Source of the DNA: Polychytrium aggregatum
Lineage: Eukaryota > Chytridiomycota > Chytridiomycetes > Polychytriales
Assembly: GCF_025602895.1 (NCBI RefSeq)
Contig: NW_026516218.1
Span: forward strand, 186,001 to 250,000
Direction of reading: 5' to 3'
DNA length: 64,000 bases
The number at the start of each line of letters is the position of its first letter. Position 1 is the first letter of the stretch. Positions 52,620-64,000 of this stretch are shown piece by piece. Made by a program: the position numbers and the translations under genes. The notes below the pieces were generated by a model that searched no databases, was not told where the DNA came from, and saw only the letters and a program-made list of their open reading frames with translations.

Positions 52620-52985
52620 TTTCTGGCAACAGCCATTCCAGAAAACCCCCGGCAGTATCATCCTTTTCTGGCATCAGAAGCCTGAAGCCCGCTGAACTTG
52701 TGCGGGCCTCAGCGGGGCAGCGACTGTTTCTGGTTCTGGTTGGCAATCCCTTGGGTTATGTTGGTTTGGGAAGCATGGTCTTGAATGCACCCGGTCGATC
52801 TCTTGTGGCGACGATCGACTGGCGTACCGGTCTCAAAATAGTCGGCCTTCTCTAGTCGCTTGGCTTGCGGGCGCTGTGAGCACACCATCTGGTCATGGCT
52901 GCGATAAGGGTGGGTCTGTATTCAGGGCCAGATATTGGCAGCAACCCCGGACTCAAAACAGGGTGTTCCGTTTCAACGTGGGTGC
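52620..52985 (+). repeat. Diverged dispersed repeat, copy B
   Basis: Colinear partner of 47846-48250, same strand. Copies differ by many substitutions and small indels. It is located downstream of the F-box gene. Confidence 0.7.
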
Positions 52986-53456
52986 GCTGTGCAGTCCATG
53001 CTGGCACCCATGCAGGGTATTCAGAACAAAGGTCAAATGCTCCCTTGCTAGCGGTAGTTCGGATGTGCTGCGTCTGGGCCAATGTGGTCGCCATCACACT
53101 GCAAGCCATCGGGCTGCCGCATTCTGTAGCCCGTCGCTGCCTTCGTCCTTGTTTGCGAATGCATGCAATTCTCCATCAGTACCGTTTATTCAAGGCCGTG
53201 CCTCCAAAGACGGATACGGCGTCGATAATTGACGGCATCGGCGGAGCAGGCGAACAGTCGATGGTCGTCCATTCATGAGCGCTGCTTGAGCCCTGGTGAT
53301 ATGCTGGCACTGCCACACTGCCAATTTGCTCGTGCCTGTGCTTCGTGGATCCGTTACTCGACAGTAAAACAAGCATCGATTGCAGGTCGCTTCAGCTGTC
53401 ATTCAGCACCGAGATGCCTCTATTTGGCGACTGGATTGGGTATCCTGCCACAGCCA
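52986..53456. other. Spacer, no gene seen
   Basis: About 470 bases between the dispersed repeat and the FNBP4-like stop; no coding signature. Confidence 0.4.
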
Positions 53457-56323
53457 TCATGCAGGCGGTGTTGGTGCTTCTCCCTCAGGCGGCTTCTCAG
53501 ACCCTTCGGCTCCCTCAGCTTCTTCGGGCTCCTTGCGCTTCTTTCGCTCGCCCAGCGGGGCAAAATTAGGGTTGTGCTTTGCAACGCTCGTGCTACGTGG
53601 CCAAATGTACACCATCAGGTCACAGCACATGAAGAGTCACACCCAACAAGCTTCATCCGATTCAGGAGCATTGAGAGACTGTGTCGTACATCACACTTGC
53701 ATACAGCAAGTCTTCTCCCTGGGCTGGTTTGCAAAGTACATACCTCTGCTGCTGCTGCTCAGCCCATTCCTGCAGATCAAGCTGGGGCTCGTCCTCGCTC
53801 TCGTCTTCGGGGCGATTGAGTTCTTCGCTGACTTGCTTCCATTTATCCAGCAACATGGCCTAAAACGGACCATTTTTGGAATCGGGGAGGCGGATGAATG
53901 GGGAGGCGGATGAATGGGGAGGCGGATGAATGGGGAGTGGATGAATGGGGAGGTGGAAACAAACACGGGCTCAAAGATCAGTCTCGATTGCAACCCACGC
54001 CACTTTGTGTTGGATGACAGATAGGATGACGGCGGAGAGGAGCGATGCAGTGACAGTAGTTTACCGTCGAGGATTTGACATGTGCTCGCTTGACCTTCTT
54101 GACCAGCCTTTTGATGGGTGGCGATGCGGCAGCACCGACATGCTGGCTCCCGCCTGGTGACGGCGCCTCACCATCCGACATGTCCATGTCCTCGCCTGCT
54201 CCCTGAGCGTCCGTCGACGGGGGTGGCGGAGGCGGAGGAGGGGCAATGTGATCGTCTGGGGGCGGCGGCGGCGGCGGCTCGGCGGTGGAGGGGAGTCCCT
54301 GCTCAGGTAGAGTCCAAGAGGTCAAGCCCTGTGTTATGGCCAAGACAAAGCCGGTGAGTCGCGAACTGTGATCGCTTCGACGATCGCCACATAGATGCCG
54401 GCCCACCATCGATCCAAGAAGCTATCGCTGTGGACACACAAGAACAGAGCACCGCACAGCAGCTGCTAATGTGCTGTCACGGCACGGCAGCACAGCAACG
54501 GGCTGGCTATTCGATGCTTACCGTGGACTCTTGGATGTAGTAGTACGTCATGCTGCTTGCGTCCCAGATGGCTCTCCAGGTTGCTGGGGCAGCATACGCT
54601 GTAGAACGAAATCATGAGTATGAGACGCGATGGATACTGTCGATCGACAAGCTCCCGCTTTCTTGAGGCTGAACGACCCAAGAAGACCAAAGCAAAGTAA
54701 AGCACAGCAAAGCACAGCAGCTTGAGCAGACTTTGATAAACAGAGCAAAAGCAGCGGCTGCCATGTCCCGATGATCAACGACAGCGTCCACAGCCAATGC
54801 CAGTTTCCGCAGCCAAAGATAGCACCCGCAGCCAAAGAAAGACAGATGCATACCTTCGAGCGAAGCAACAACAGCTTCCCAATGCGTCGTGATCTCGGCA
54901 AAGTATCCGTCCTTCAGGGCGCCCTTGCCCCAATCCCAGCGCCGGACGGCGTACTCTTTCTTGCAGACTCGGATTTTTTCCTTTTCGTCGTTTGTAAACG
55001 CGCCCGGCATCAGTACGAGAGCATCGAGCTTGGCGAGGACTGCTCCCGAGGTATGCTCGAGATGTGAGTTGGCTGGTGGAGGCTGCATCGGAGTTTGGAA
55101 GGAGTAAGGCGTGGGTCTGAAAAATATCGATGCCCCGGGACGCGGGTGGAGGAGAGCACTCGGGGATTCAGGAAAGGGAGATGCCCACAAGGTCGAGCCG
55201 GTGGTCCAGTTCCAGTAGATCCACGTTTCCGAGTTCTCGTCCCAGAATGGCTCCCACTGGCCGTGCGGGTTGGCCTCGGTCGGGGCTTGGATGCACTCGG
55301 TCGCCGAGGCCGACTGGGTTTCAGCAAATGGCATGAGAGGGGCAGAGCTTCCGTGGCCGACAGCGCCTGACTGGATTCCAAACAATAGATTACTGTCCAT
55401 TGCTGTGCTGGTGCCGATGGAAGGGTCGGGCCGGGTATGGTCGAGAGCGACGGCAGCGGCAGCCTCGTCTTTGAACGGAACATCGCTTGGCTCTGGTGCA
55501 AGGGCAAAGGAAAGAAACGACGGCATTTGGGCTCTGTTAGCTCGGACCCGTTGAGATTGAGCCTGGACGAGCGACCCGCAGGATTGCCAGTCGATCAGAG
55601 ATGCTGCTGGGGCGGGGAGCCAAACGCACTCGGGATGCCAAAGGCAACAACTGGACATATCAAGTCCTTTGGCTGTCAGAGGACGCTGTCGCAGAACGCT
55701 GCAAACTGCAAAAGGACGTGAGTGGCGTTGGAGAAGCGTAGCTTGAGTCTTATCAGGCTTTGCTGCTCAGATTCCTCGGCTCAGACTCGGTTGCGCATAT
55801 TCCGTTGCATGACAGAGAGCCTATATAGATCGTGTGGCTGGGCTGGTTGAGGAGGATACTGGCGGTCCACTGCTTGGGCGGACTGCCTGATGGGCTCGGC
55901 TGACGCATTCACGAAAGCTGTAACTCCCGCCATCGAAATCGGAGAGTCGCAGGACAGCGATCTTCTGCAGACAACGGCAAGTGGAAGCGGGATGCCTATG
56001 CTTGCTCAGTGCCTCACTTGGTGACTCGAAATATCGGCCGCAAAACGGGGGTCCTTCAACTGACCTGTGGATACGGAGACCCGGCCCGCACCGTCGGCCG
56101 ACAGGAAGCCTTGTGTTTGCAGCAGAGGGCTGTTGGCGTTATGGCTGTCGCTGGCGACGGCTTCATTGCCACTATTATCGCTGTCGTCGTCGTCGTCCGA
56201 GTACATGCTCAGACTAAGCAGAGGGTTGATGCTCTTGGACACCGGTGCAGGCTCCGGCTTGGGTGCAGGCAACGGACGCCGTCGCTTCGGCGGATCGATC
56301 GCGAGAACTATTCTCCTTGACAT
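53457..56323 (-). CDS. FNBP4-like protein with two WW domains
   Basis: Exons read on the minus strand: likely start 56323 (MSRRIVLAIDPPKRRRPLP, then INPLLSLSMYSDDDDDSD), a donor GTCAGT near 56078, a middle exon around 55.6-54.86 kb with the first WW (GQWEPFWDENSETWIYWNW), a second WW (TWRAIWDASSMTYYYIQES, ~54600-54520), LTSWTLPEQG with polyproline (54330-54230), KRLVKKVKRAHVK, DKWKQVSEELNRPEDESED (53850), and C-terminal NFAPLGERKKRKEPEEAEG ending near 53457. WW domains bind Pro-rich partners such as formins and splicing factors in this family. Linking the first exon to the rest is an inference from family order; frame at that join was not resolved. Confidence 0.65.
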
Positions 56324-57145
56324 GTCTGGAGCACGGGCTGGGATGATGCCGATGGCGACAGGGTACGGTCGCCAAGCAGGTCGCCAAGCAGATCGCCAAG
56401 CAGGTCGATGCAACGATCGGCGGATAGCACTATCAAGCCGATGCCAATCAGGCCGATGCCGGGCTGCATTTTCTTCCTGCTTCTGGTCATGTGAGTATCA
56501 GCCTGATGAGCGCCACAGCCAGTCCAAGCTGCGCATGGAGAGTAATCATGGGATAATACCATTGAATCATACCATTGAATAGCACCATTGAATAGCACCA
56601 TTGAATAGCACCATTGAATAGCACCATTGAATAGCAACAGCCGGCTCTGTCTGGCGCCCCCGAACACAGCACACCGCACGGCCCCGAGCGCCTTGGCTGC
56701 GCCTTTGGTCGTGTCTGCAAGGGGAAAGTGATCCAACGTGCCAGGGGGCCATTGCCAGAGCATCCAGGCTGTCCATGTCGCCCATCTGTCCGTCCTGCAA
56801 TGGGTCGCATCTGCCGGCGCTGCATCGGTGCATCTGCATGCATCTGCATGCATCTGCCCACCCCGGCCCGTATCGGCAGCGTCCATCTGGGCAGACAGGA
56901 TGTCCGGCTCTCCAGGGACTGGTCGAGTGGTCGGTTTGCTCGCCTTGAGGCACTCTTCGAGACATCGACCAGCACCCCGAACGTGGACCTGAGAAGATAA
57001 GGCTGGCAGCCGAGTCGAGCCGAGCCAAGCACCGCCATCGGTCCTGCTCGCCGAGTGACCCATCCATATATCGTCCGGCCGCACTGCCCTCCCCCGGGTC
57101 GCTTGTCTCTGCCTCTGCCTCTACTGCTGCTGCTGCCCAGGACCC
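56324..57145. other. Divergent region between FNBP4-like and NRPS-like genes
   Basis: About 820 bases. Holds the 13-bp array at 56558-56635 and short GCATCT tandem copies at ~56829-56855. No gene seen. Confidence 0.45.
56558..56635. repeat. 13-bp tandem repeat, six copies
   Basis: Unit ACCATTGAATAGC; the first copy ends CAT instead of AGC. Confidence 0.95.
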
Positions 57146-60100
57146 ATGCTTGCCAAGTGCTTTGCCTGCCTCCCTCTCCGGCGACCCGACCAGCGAACCA
57201 TTCTCGTGCGGGAGAGCGATTTCATCCGGCCGCCGCTCTCGTCGCAGGAGCACTCCATCCGCCCGTCGTCGCCTTCGACCAAATTCGGCCCCTGGCACCA
57301 CCCCCTTGAGACCTTTGTCAATATGGCAGCGCACGAGCCCGACTGCCTCATGGTCTCGACGCTGGAGAGCGGCGAGCTGCAGCAGTACACCTATCGCCAA
57401 GTCTGGGATCGGGCATACTCGATCGCCCAGGGTCTGAAGGAGCTGGAGGTCTGGTCTCCGGGACTTGACGTTGTGGGCCTGCACTGCGAGCCCGAGGCGC
57501 ACTGGGTGTTCTTCACTCTGGCACTCTGGATCCTGGGGAAGTACGTGCCATTGCAGCCGTTTGCTCTGATATCCACCACCACGGCATTCACTTGCGCTGC
57601 CAAAGCGATCCAGCTCGCTCACCGTCTCGGCTCGTCCGTTTCTGCCTTGGCAGGAAGCCGATCTACTTTGCCCTCAACTGGTCTGCCTCTGTCCGCAAGA
57701 TCGTGAGCGACAGGTACCTGCTGCTGGACCGCTGGAGTGCTGCCGCTGCCACTTCGGTCTCGATGCCACTTCAGCCTCGTCGTCGCTGAAAGGCCTGCCC
57801 ATCTGTCCATCTGCCCTTGGCTATCAAGGCTGCGCGTCAGGGTCATCCTCTATGCCTGCACCAAGCCTGGCCGCATCGACGGCGTTCAAGCCATCGACGG
57901 GACCCAGTTTCCGCTGCTGAACAGAGTCCCATTCCCATCGTTGGAGATCTGTGCTCCGGTGCAGGAATGCATCGCTTATGCAGCGACATCTGGAACCACA
58001 GGTACGGTCGACTGCCACCACGCCCGACAGCATCCCCGACAGCATGTCCGCTATCGAAGCCGTCTGATCCAGAAGACTCACGACATCTGCTGACCCAAAC
58101 CATCTCGGATGCAGGCGTGCCCAGAACGTAAGGCGACTCATTGTTACTGCAGGCGCGCTGTGCTCGATGCACATCCGTCGATGTCAATGCCACTGTTTCG
58201 GAGGCAGCCGTTGACTCGGTGTGATTCCTGTGTTCGCGCAGATACCCGATTCCTCATCGCGCCGCCATCAGCGTCGTTGACAATTGGCCCCGACTCTACG
58301 GATCGATGGGAGTGACTCAGGTAGACTGGTGTTGGTGGTGGTGCAGCAATCGGCCGCCATGCCTGATTTGTTATTGCTTGGACTGACCAGATCTCGCATC
58401 GATACTCCCTCGCATCGGCACAGGCTCCTTCCTTTGGCGGCTCGGGGCTCGGTACCATCGTACCGACCCCGTACCTCAAAGGCTCGCTCTGGTTTCCAAA
58501 GCCTACACAGAGCGTTACTGAGCGTGCGCGCGAGTTGATGAGACTCTTTGATGCTGGACTCGAGATTGCGTTCATGGTAAGTCCGCCCCCCCCCAATACC
58601 GCTCAGCCTGTCCAAGAAACCGCCCCATTCGAATGTGCACACCGAATCTCTTGCACATGATCATGCGCTGGAGACGAGTCTATCGCCCACGAGTACCGCC
58701 AGCCAAGCACCGGTGTCTATCGCGGTCGATGGAGCCCTGGGAAGTAGCTAACACATCACTCCGATCCCGTCGGTTGTGTGGCTCGCTCTGCAGACGCCTT
58801 CGTTCGTCAAATTCTTCTTCAAGATTGTCATTTCCGACAGACAAAGCGCCCAGTGGCCGTTCGTAACACGGATCATCATGGGCGGTGAAGTCATTCAGAC
58901 AAGCGTCGTTGACCTGGTGAAGAGGCACATGCCGAATGCCAGCATACGCTGCGTCTATGGCTCAGCCGAGGTCAGTGAGTCAGTGAGTCAGTGAGTCAGT
59001 GAGTCAGTGAGTCAGTGAGTCGATCGGTGACCGCGGTGACCGTGGTAATCGATCAGCAAAGTGAACCGAAAGAATGTGCAGGGTGCTGGGGTCGTGTGCA
59101 AGTTTCGTCCTCGGGTCCGAGCTGTGTGCTCACGTCCTCTTTGGCGGTCCAGACCTCCATCATTCAGCTGTTTGTCTTTTCGACGATCGAGCCCCAGGAT
59201 CCCACTCCTGAGACGATCGTCTACACTGCCAACAATCCAAAGCACCGGTGCATCCTTCTGGATGAGCAGGGCCGCTTGATCAACACCGTCGAGCGCAAAC
59301 GCGGGATTCTAGGCTTTGCCTTGCCCAAGGACGACCCCATTCAGCGACACCCAAACTTCCAAGATTCGGACAACGCACACCCACTAACGGCCTTTGGATT
59401 CCTCGATGACGGATCGCCCCGGGTCTGCACTATGGATGAAGTCGAGCTCCTCGGCGAGAACAAGTTTACCGTGATCGGCAGGTGCGTTCCATTGGAGTTG
59501 ATGCGATCAGCTCGATTCGGCATGGAAATGTCTGGATCACGGCAAGTGATCTGCAGGGATATGTGCCCCCACCATGTTCGTGGTCATATCTCTGGCATGC
59601 TGTGGGGCCCATCGCCAAATCCAGTTTGGTACAAATACTCATGCACCATCCCATCATGGACGCAGATATGGAAGAAAAGTCAGAGTCAATGATACAGTAC
59701 TGGACCTGCAGATGCTCGAGGACCAGCTCCTCAAACAGATCGGAACCATCGCCATCGACTGCAGCTTTGTGCTGGCGCCAGACTCCCAAATCGTGCTCCT
59801 GTACGCCCCAAAGAAGGTGTCCGGCACCCCGCTCACCTCAAAACAGATCTTGGACATGGTCGAGACCATCTTCAAGTACCAGAACCTGCCAAAGTTTTCT
59901 ATCAGTCGCTGTCTCGAGCTGGAAGAGCTGCCGTTCAGCGAGTCCGGTAAACGCGACATGCAGATTCTCAAGAACATTGTCGCCCGGGCCGATGTCTACG
60001 AGCTGGCAACATCGTTTCCGTTGCTGCCATCGGACATATCGCTCCGAACGCAGATTGCGCGCAAAGTGTCGCACCTGGGATGCTGCATCCTCGAGATTGC

Positions 60101-61812
60101 CCTGCTCGATGGACGCGACTACGACATCTGCAGCGTCGGTTTTGATTCCATCTTAACGGCGCGCCTGTCGCTGACGCTCAAGGACGAGTACGGCGTCGAT
60201 GTCAACCCGTTTGTGCTGCTGTCGCCTGGAGTCACCCCTCTCCAGATTGCCGACATGATCGTCGAGGCCACTGCCCATGGGAAAATGGCACCCAGGCTTC
60301 CTACGCTCGACCTGGCCAAGGAAGTTGCAAAGTACGACGACAAGACGGTCTCGGGAGCATCGCTTCAGCCATTCCGATTCTCAGCCGCCCCAAACAAGAT
60401 CCTCCTGACAGGTGCGACGGGGTTCCTTGGGTCTTTTATCCTGTCCGAGCTGATGGCGTCGTTTCCAAGGTCCAAGATCGCATGCCTCGTGCGAGCCGCT
60501 GACGACACCGAGGCAACACAGAGACTCTGGAAGGATGTCAAGATTGCGACAATGTCCGCATCGCCGCGAGAAAACAGCGGTTCGGAGTACAGCGAGCGCA
60601 TCGAGGCTTACGCCGGCAATCTCAGCTCCGAGCACTGGGGCCTGAGTCCAGAGAAGTGGAGGCATCTCGCCGAAAGCGTGGAATTGATCATTCATCTGGG
60701 AGCAGAGGTCTATCGCGCATGCTCATACGACAAGCTCGTCAAAACCAATGTTCTCGGAACGCTCACAGCCCTGCGACTGGCCACCACTTGCCGCTTGAAG
60801 GCCGTGCACTACATCTCGACGATGGATGCTCTTCCGTGGTCCACCAAGGCGTCGCAAGAGATCTTCCAAGAGAAAATGTATTCGGACTGGAGCGTCTCGG
60901 GCGGATACGCCCAGACCAAGTGGGTGGCCGAGCATCTCGTCGACCGAGCCCACGCCCGGGGCGTACCGGCGACGATCATTCGGCCCAGCGGAATCGTGGG
61001 CGACACTATCTTTGGTGGTAAGTGTCGAGGTATTTGGCATGGCCAGCTGAAAGAATGGACAGTCCCATGGAGCGTACTCGTCCTGCAGTCTCAATGGCGC
61101 ATGCGTCCTGTCATTGCAACGGCACAAGCGCGCGTCGATTCGCAGCAACCGCTTGCTCACGACTCTGTGTGCATATCCAGTTTGCAACAAAGACGAGTAT
61201 ATCTGGAAGTACGTCAAGGGATGCATCCAGCTGGGCGTGGTTCCTGTCGCCGACAGCAACGTCAATTTGAATCTGGATCCGGTTGACTATGTGGCCAAGG
61301 CCGTCGTTGCGATTGCCGGCTCGCAGGCAGCCCTAGACCAGTACATATTCCACATCAACGATCCGATGAGAAGGTGAGCCGTTGCTTTGACTGTCGTGCT
61401 CTGGCGGAGCGGCAAGGCCGCAGAGGAGCCTGAGCACTTTACCGAGTCATCGTTCCTGCGCCCACTCATGCGCCCATCCATCTCGATTGCCAACACAACC
61501 ACCGCTGCACCCAGATTCACGGAGGAGGATCTGTTCCAGATTGTGCTGGATATGGGCTGGCCCATTCGCTTCGATACCCGCGAGACCTTTGAGCAACTAA
61601 CGTCAAGCCCAGACTGTCTTGAATCGCATTCGCTTCTTCCGCTTCTCCACTATATCCCCCGGAGAACATTCGTCGGTGACAATGCGCACACACGATCGGT
61701 TTTTGCGTCGGCGGGCCCGCCCATGTTCAAAGCGATCCGCCGGAGCCTTGCCTATCTCGTCGAGGCCGGTTACCTGCCGGTTCCGCCGACGCAGAGGGCG
61801 CAACGGGAGTGA
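57146..61812 (+). CDS. NRPS-like adenylation - carrier - thioester-reductase enzyme
   Basis: Multi-exon. N-terminus MLAKCFACLPLRRPDQ. Adenylation domain pieces: LETFVNMAAHEPD, YAATSGTTG (~58000, ATP loop), HRAAISVVDNWPRLYGSMG (~58260), FVKFFFKIVISDRQS and IRCVYGSAE (58800-58970), intron 58971-59167, then STIEPQDPTPETIVY, MDEVELLGENKFTVIGR. Carrier domain: YDICSVGFDSILTARLSL (~60120-60170), Ser for the phosphopantetheine arm. Reductase: LLTGATGFLGSFILSEL (NADP loop, ~60405), HYISTMDALPW, GGYAQTKWVAEHL (YxxxK), RPSGIVGD. Ends QRAQRE at 61812. It should activate a carboxylic or amino acid and release it as an aldehyde or alcohol, like Lys2 or CAR-type enzymes; substrate unknown. Upstream A-domain exon joins are partly unresolved. 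Confidence 0.8.
58971..59018 (+). repeat. 8-bp tandem repeat beginning at an intron donor
   Basis: Six perfect copies of GTCAGTGA; the first G is the first base of the intron 58971-59167 (phase 0, YGSAE|LFVFSTIEP). Confidence 0.9.
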
Positions 61813-62105
61813 AAGTGCGACGGACCGACTGGCCTCTCGTTGCCGTCTCGGCGTGACGCTGATTGACACATCGTCGACAGTGCTGCCGGTGCCCAATATA
61901 CGATATGGCTTCCAGGAGCGATGATTGCCATGCGGGGTGGTGCTCTGGGGACACAGTGGCGGTGACGGTGCGCCGTCCACAAACCGCCAGCGTTCTCGTC
62001 GCATCGACCTCGGCCTCGACGCCCTTGCAATCCGCTGTGCTGCGCTCGGATCCTGGGCGCCGTAGAACCTGCTCGACGGCCTTGTCGAGCAGCCTCAGTC
62101 TCGAT

Positions 62106-62210
62106 GTCGGATTTCAGCGTCGGATTTCAGCGTCGGATTTCAATATCGTATTTCAATATCGTATTTCAATGTCGGATTTCAATGTCGGATTTCAATGTCG
62201 GATTTCGGTG
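62106..62210. repeat. 13-bp tandem repeat upstream of pirin, eight copies
   Basis: Unit GTCGGATTTCAAT with variants ending AGC and starting ATCGT. It lies ~270-370 bp upstream of the pirin ATG. Confidence 0.95.
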
Positions 62211-62308
62211 TCGCACCAGCGGCGTTTGTCATCCGGTGCGCCGCCGCTCATTTGTCAGCGGTTTGTCAGCCAAGCCGCACCGCTCCCTGGGTCTGGCGCG
62301 CATGACGC

Positions 62309-62316
62309 TATTTAAG
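62309..62316 (+). promoter_or_regulatory. TATA-like box of the pirin gene
   Basis: TATTTAAG, 167 bases upstream of the ATG at 62476, following the 13-bp array. Confidence 0.4.
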
Positions 62317-62475
62317 GGCCGGTCGGCCCGACTTGGCCAGATCGATTCCGCATCAAAGCAAGCACCGCCTGCACAATCCAGCCCGTCTCTGCGACCTGCT
62401 CGCTCTCAGCCCCCGTATCGAGCCAACCGCACATTGAGCCCACCGACCTCCATACCGAACCAGCACACCAATACC

Positions 62476-63818
62476 ATGACCGGCCTCGTCAAGAACCCCA
62501 TCAAGCTCATCGAGAAGCTCTCGATCCCGTACAAAACCCTCGACCCATTCCTGTTCTGCGTCTACCACAAGGACCTGTATCCGCCCGGCAACGAGCAGAT
62601 GGAGCCACCCCGACGCGGCAACGGTAGCGACTTTGACCCCAACCAGGACTACCGGATGTACCACGGCCGACGCATTCCCGGCTTCCCGCAGCACCCCCAT
62701 CGCGGCTTCGAGACCATCACCGGTGTGATGGAGGGCGTCATCGACCACAGCGACTCGAAGGGCGGCGCCGGCCGGTTCGGCAACGGCGACCTGCAGTGGA
62801 TGACGGCCGGCCGAGGCATCGTCCACGGCGAGAACTTTCCGCTCGTGAACCAGGACAAGCCCAATGTCAACCGCTTCTTCCAGATCTGGCTGAACCTTCC
62901 GGCCAAATCCAAGATGGTGGAGCCGTCATATGGTACGTGAGTGCGTGAATGCGTGAATGCGTGAATGCGTTAATGTGTGAATGCGTGAATGCGTGAATGC
63001 GTGAGTGCGTGAGCGATTGCCCTCGCTGGCATTTCCAAATGACCACCAGCGGCGCGTCCGGTGCGTGCAATCGTCTCGCTTCAGCGCATAGGCGGCCATT
63101 CCACTCGGTCTTGCATCGTTGCTTTCCTGCCAGGTTCAATCTTTGCTAATCCGACCGCTGTCGTTGCCTTCACTGCTGTGGGTACCTTCGCCAACCTCGC
63201 ACGGTTGGAACGGGATGACATCGCCGCGCATTTCGCCACCGCGCAGTGATGCACTGGGGTGAGAAGATCCCGGTTCATGTCGAGGATGACGGCAAGGCCA
63301 GGGTCACAATCTGGGCTGGCGAGCTCTTTGGCAAGAAAGCCTTGCCGCCCACCAAGGACTCGTGGGCGGCCGACCCAGCCCACCACGTCGGCGTTTTCTT
63401 CATCCAGCTGCAGCCGGGCGGGTCGTTCACCTTCCCGGCCTCGAGCTCGGCCACTCTGAATCGCACCTTTTATGTCTCGGAGGGTCCGCTGGTGCAGCTG
63501 GCCGTGAGCGGCACCGAAGTCAAGGACATTCAGAACAACCACTGTGTCCAGGTCGATCCGCTGCAGCCCCTGGTCTTCAAGAATCCCTCCGAGTCCGGCC
63601 AGCCCGTTGAGCTCCTCCTGCTCCAGGGCGAGCCCATCAACGAGCCCATTGCAAAGTACGGCCCGTTCGTGATGAACACCCACGCCGAGATCCAGGAAGC
63701 CTTTGACGAGTACCGCAGGACCGAATTTGGTGGCTGGCCGTGGGACGCCGATGCCGTCGTTTTCCCACGTGAGAAGGGACGTTTCGCCATCGTCAACAAG
63801 AAAGAAATCCGGCCCTGA
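62476..63818 (+). CDS. Pirin-family bicupin protein
   Basis: Two exons, 62476-62932 and 63247-63818; splicing gives PSYVMHWGEKIP and 342 residues. N-terminal cupin: DPFLFCVYHKDLYPPG, FPQHPHRGFETITGVMEG, with the metal-binding His pair of HPHRGFE and the later His of GRGIVHGENF. C-terminal cupin: VGVFFIQLQPGGSFTFPA, RTFYVSEGPLVQL. Ends KKEIRP. Pirins are nuclear/cytoplasmic iron-binding proteins, some with quercetinase activity; specific role here unknown. The long first intron (314 nt) begins with a tandem repeat. Confidence 0.92.
62933..63012 (+). repeat. 8-bp tandem repeat beginning at the pirin intron donor
   Basis: Ten units of consensus ATGCGTGA starting with GTACGTGA exactly at the 5' splice site of intron 62933-63246. 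Confidence 0.9.
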
Positions 63819-64000
63819 GCTATTGCTTTGTTTCAACAATATAGCGAGCTATTCCACGTACTCACAATGGACCGCGTTCACTGATACTCTCCCGTTTGGC
63901 GGGGACTGCCTCTGGGAGCGTCATCGCGGAAAGGGGAGGGGTGCTGGCGCCTGCACATTGAGGGCACGGCGGGCGGCTCCATATCGTCCCTCCGAGCCTG

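Noticed and set aside
1-64000. tRNA or rRNA genes
   Set aside because: None recognised by eye on either strand; a dedicated tRNA scan would be needed to exclude them fully.

Overview
This 64 kb window comes from a GC-rich fungal nuclear genome, most likely a zoosporic (chytrid-type) fungus. Coding regions are split by short GT-AG introns, many of them about 55-70 nt, with CTAAC/CTAAT-like branch sites. The gene set is eukaryotic housekeeping (aconitase, ATG9, OST subunit, SEM1/DSS1, EXO1, PSD1, PXMP4). The chytrid assignment is an inference from gene content, not a proven identification.

Layout. 0-2.4 kb: the 3' end of an MTD1-type methylene-THF dehydrogenase and an HNH-nuclease-like protein. 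2.4-6.1 kb: a complete-looking Tc1/mariner-type transposon (TA-flanked, 25/26 bp inverted ends) that carries a Fanzor RNA-guided nuclease gene and a DD34E transposase. 6.4-9.6 kb: mitochondrial aconitase. 11.6-16.9 kb: ATG9. 17.4-18.7 kb: ribophorin II/Swp1. 19.1-22.5 kb: a BTB-like protein, a degenerate TraB protein and SEM1. 23.2-27.1 kb: a multi-exon receptor-like membrane protein with a frizzled-like Cys-rich start and two duplicated ectodomain modules. 27.8-33.3 kb: EXO1 head-to-head with PXMP4. 33.8-35.9 kb: a UBA-domain repeat protein. 36.6-40.6 kb: PSD1 head-to-head with a SurE-family phosphatase, with a 14-copy minisatellite between them. 41.4-47.8 kb: a head-to-head pair of immune-receptor-like genes, one TKL kinase/NACHT-C-terminal/WD40/coiled coil and one TIR/NB-ARC/TPR, with a palindromic operator-like site between them. 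48.4-48.6 kb: a decayed solo end of the Fanzor transposon. 48.9-52.1 kb: a Ser/Pro-rich hypothetical and an F-box/ankyrin protein. 53.5-56.3 kb: a two-WW-domain FNBP4-like protein. 57.1-61.8 kb: an NRPS-like adenylation/carrier/reductase enzyme. 62.5-63.8 kb: pirin.

The two most interesting blocks are the Fanzor-mariner element with its relic, and the divergent STAND pair. In the element, one transposon packages a cut-and-paste DDE transposase with a putative RNA-guided nuclease. Fanzor has its own TATA box and its 3' end lies against the transposon end, where guide-scaffold RNAs of this family are made. The relic at 48.5 kb independently fixes the transposon boundary. In the STAND pair, a kinase occupies the place of the NTPase in an otherwise NACHT-WD40-like protein, next to a complete TIR-NB-ARC-TPR receptor; the shared promoter suggests joint regulation. 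Exon boundaries were read by eye from splice signals and reading-frame continuity; where a join could not be resolved this is stated.
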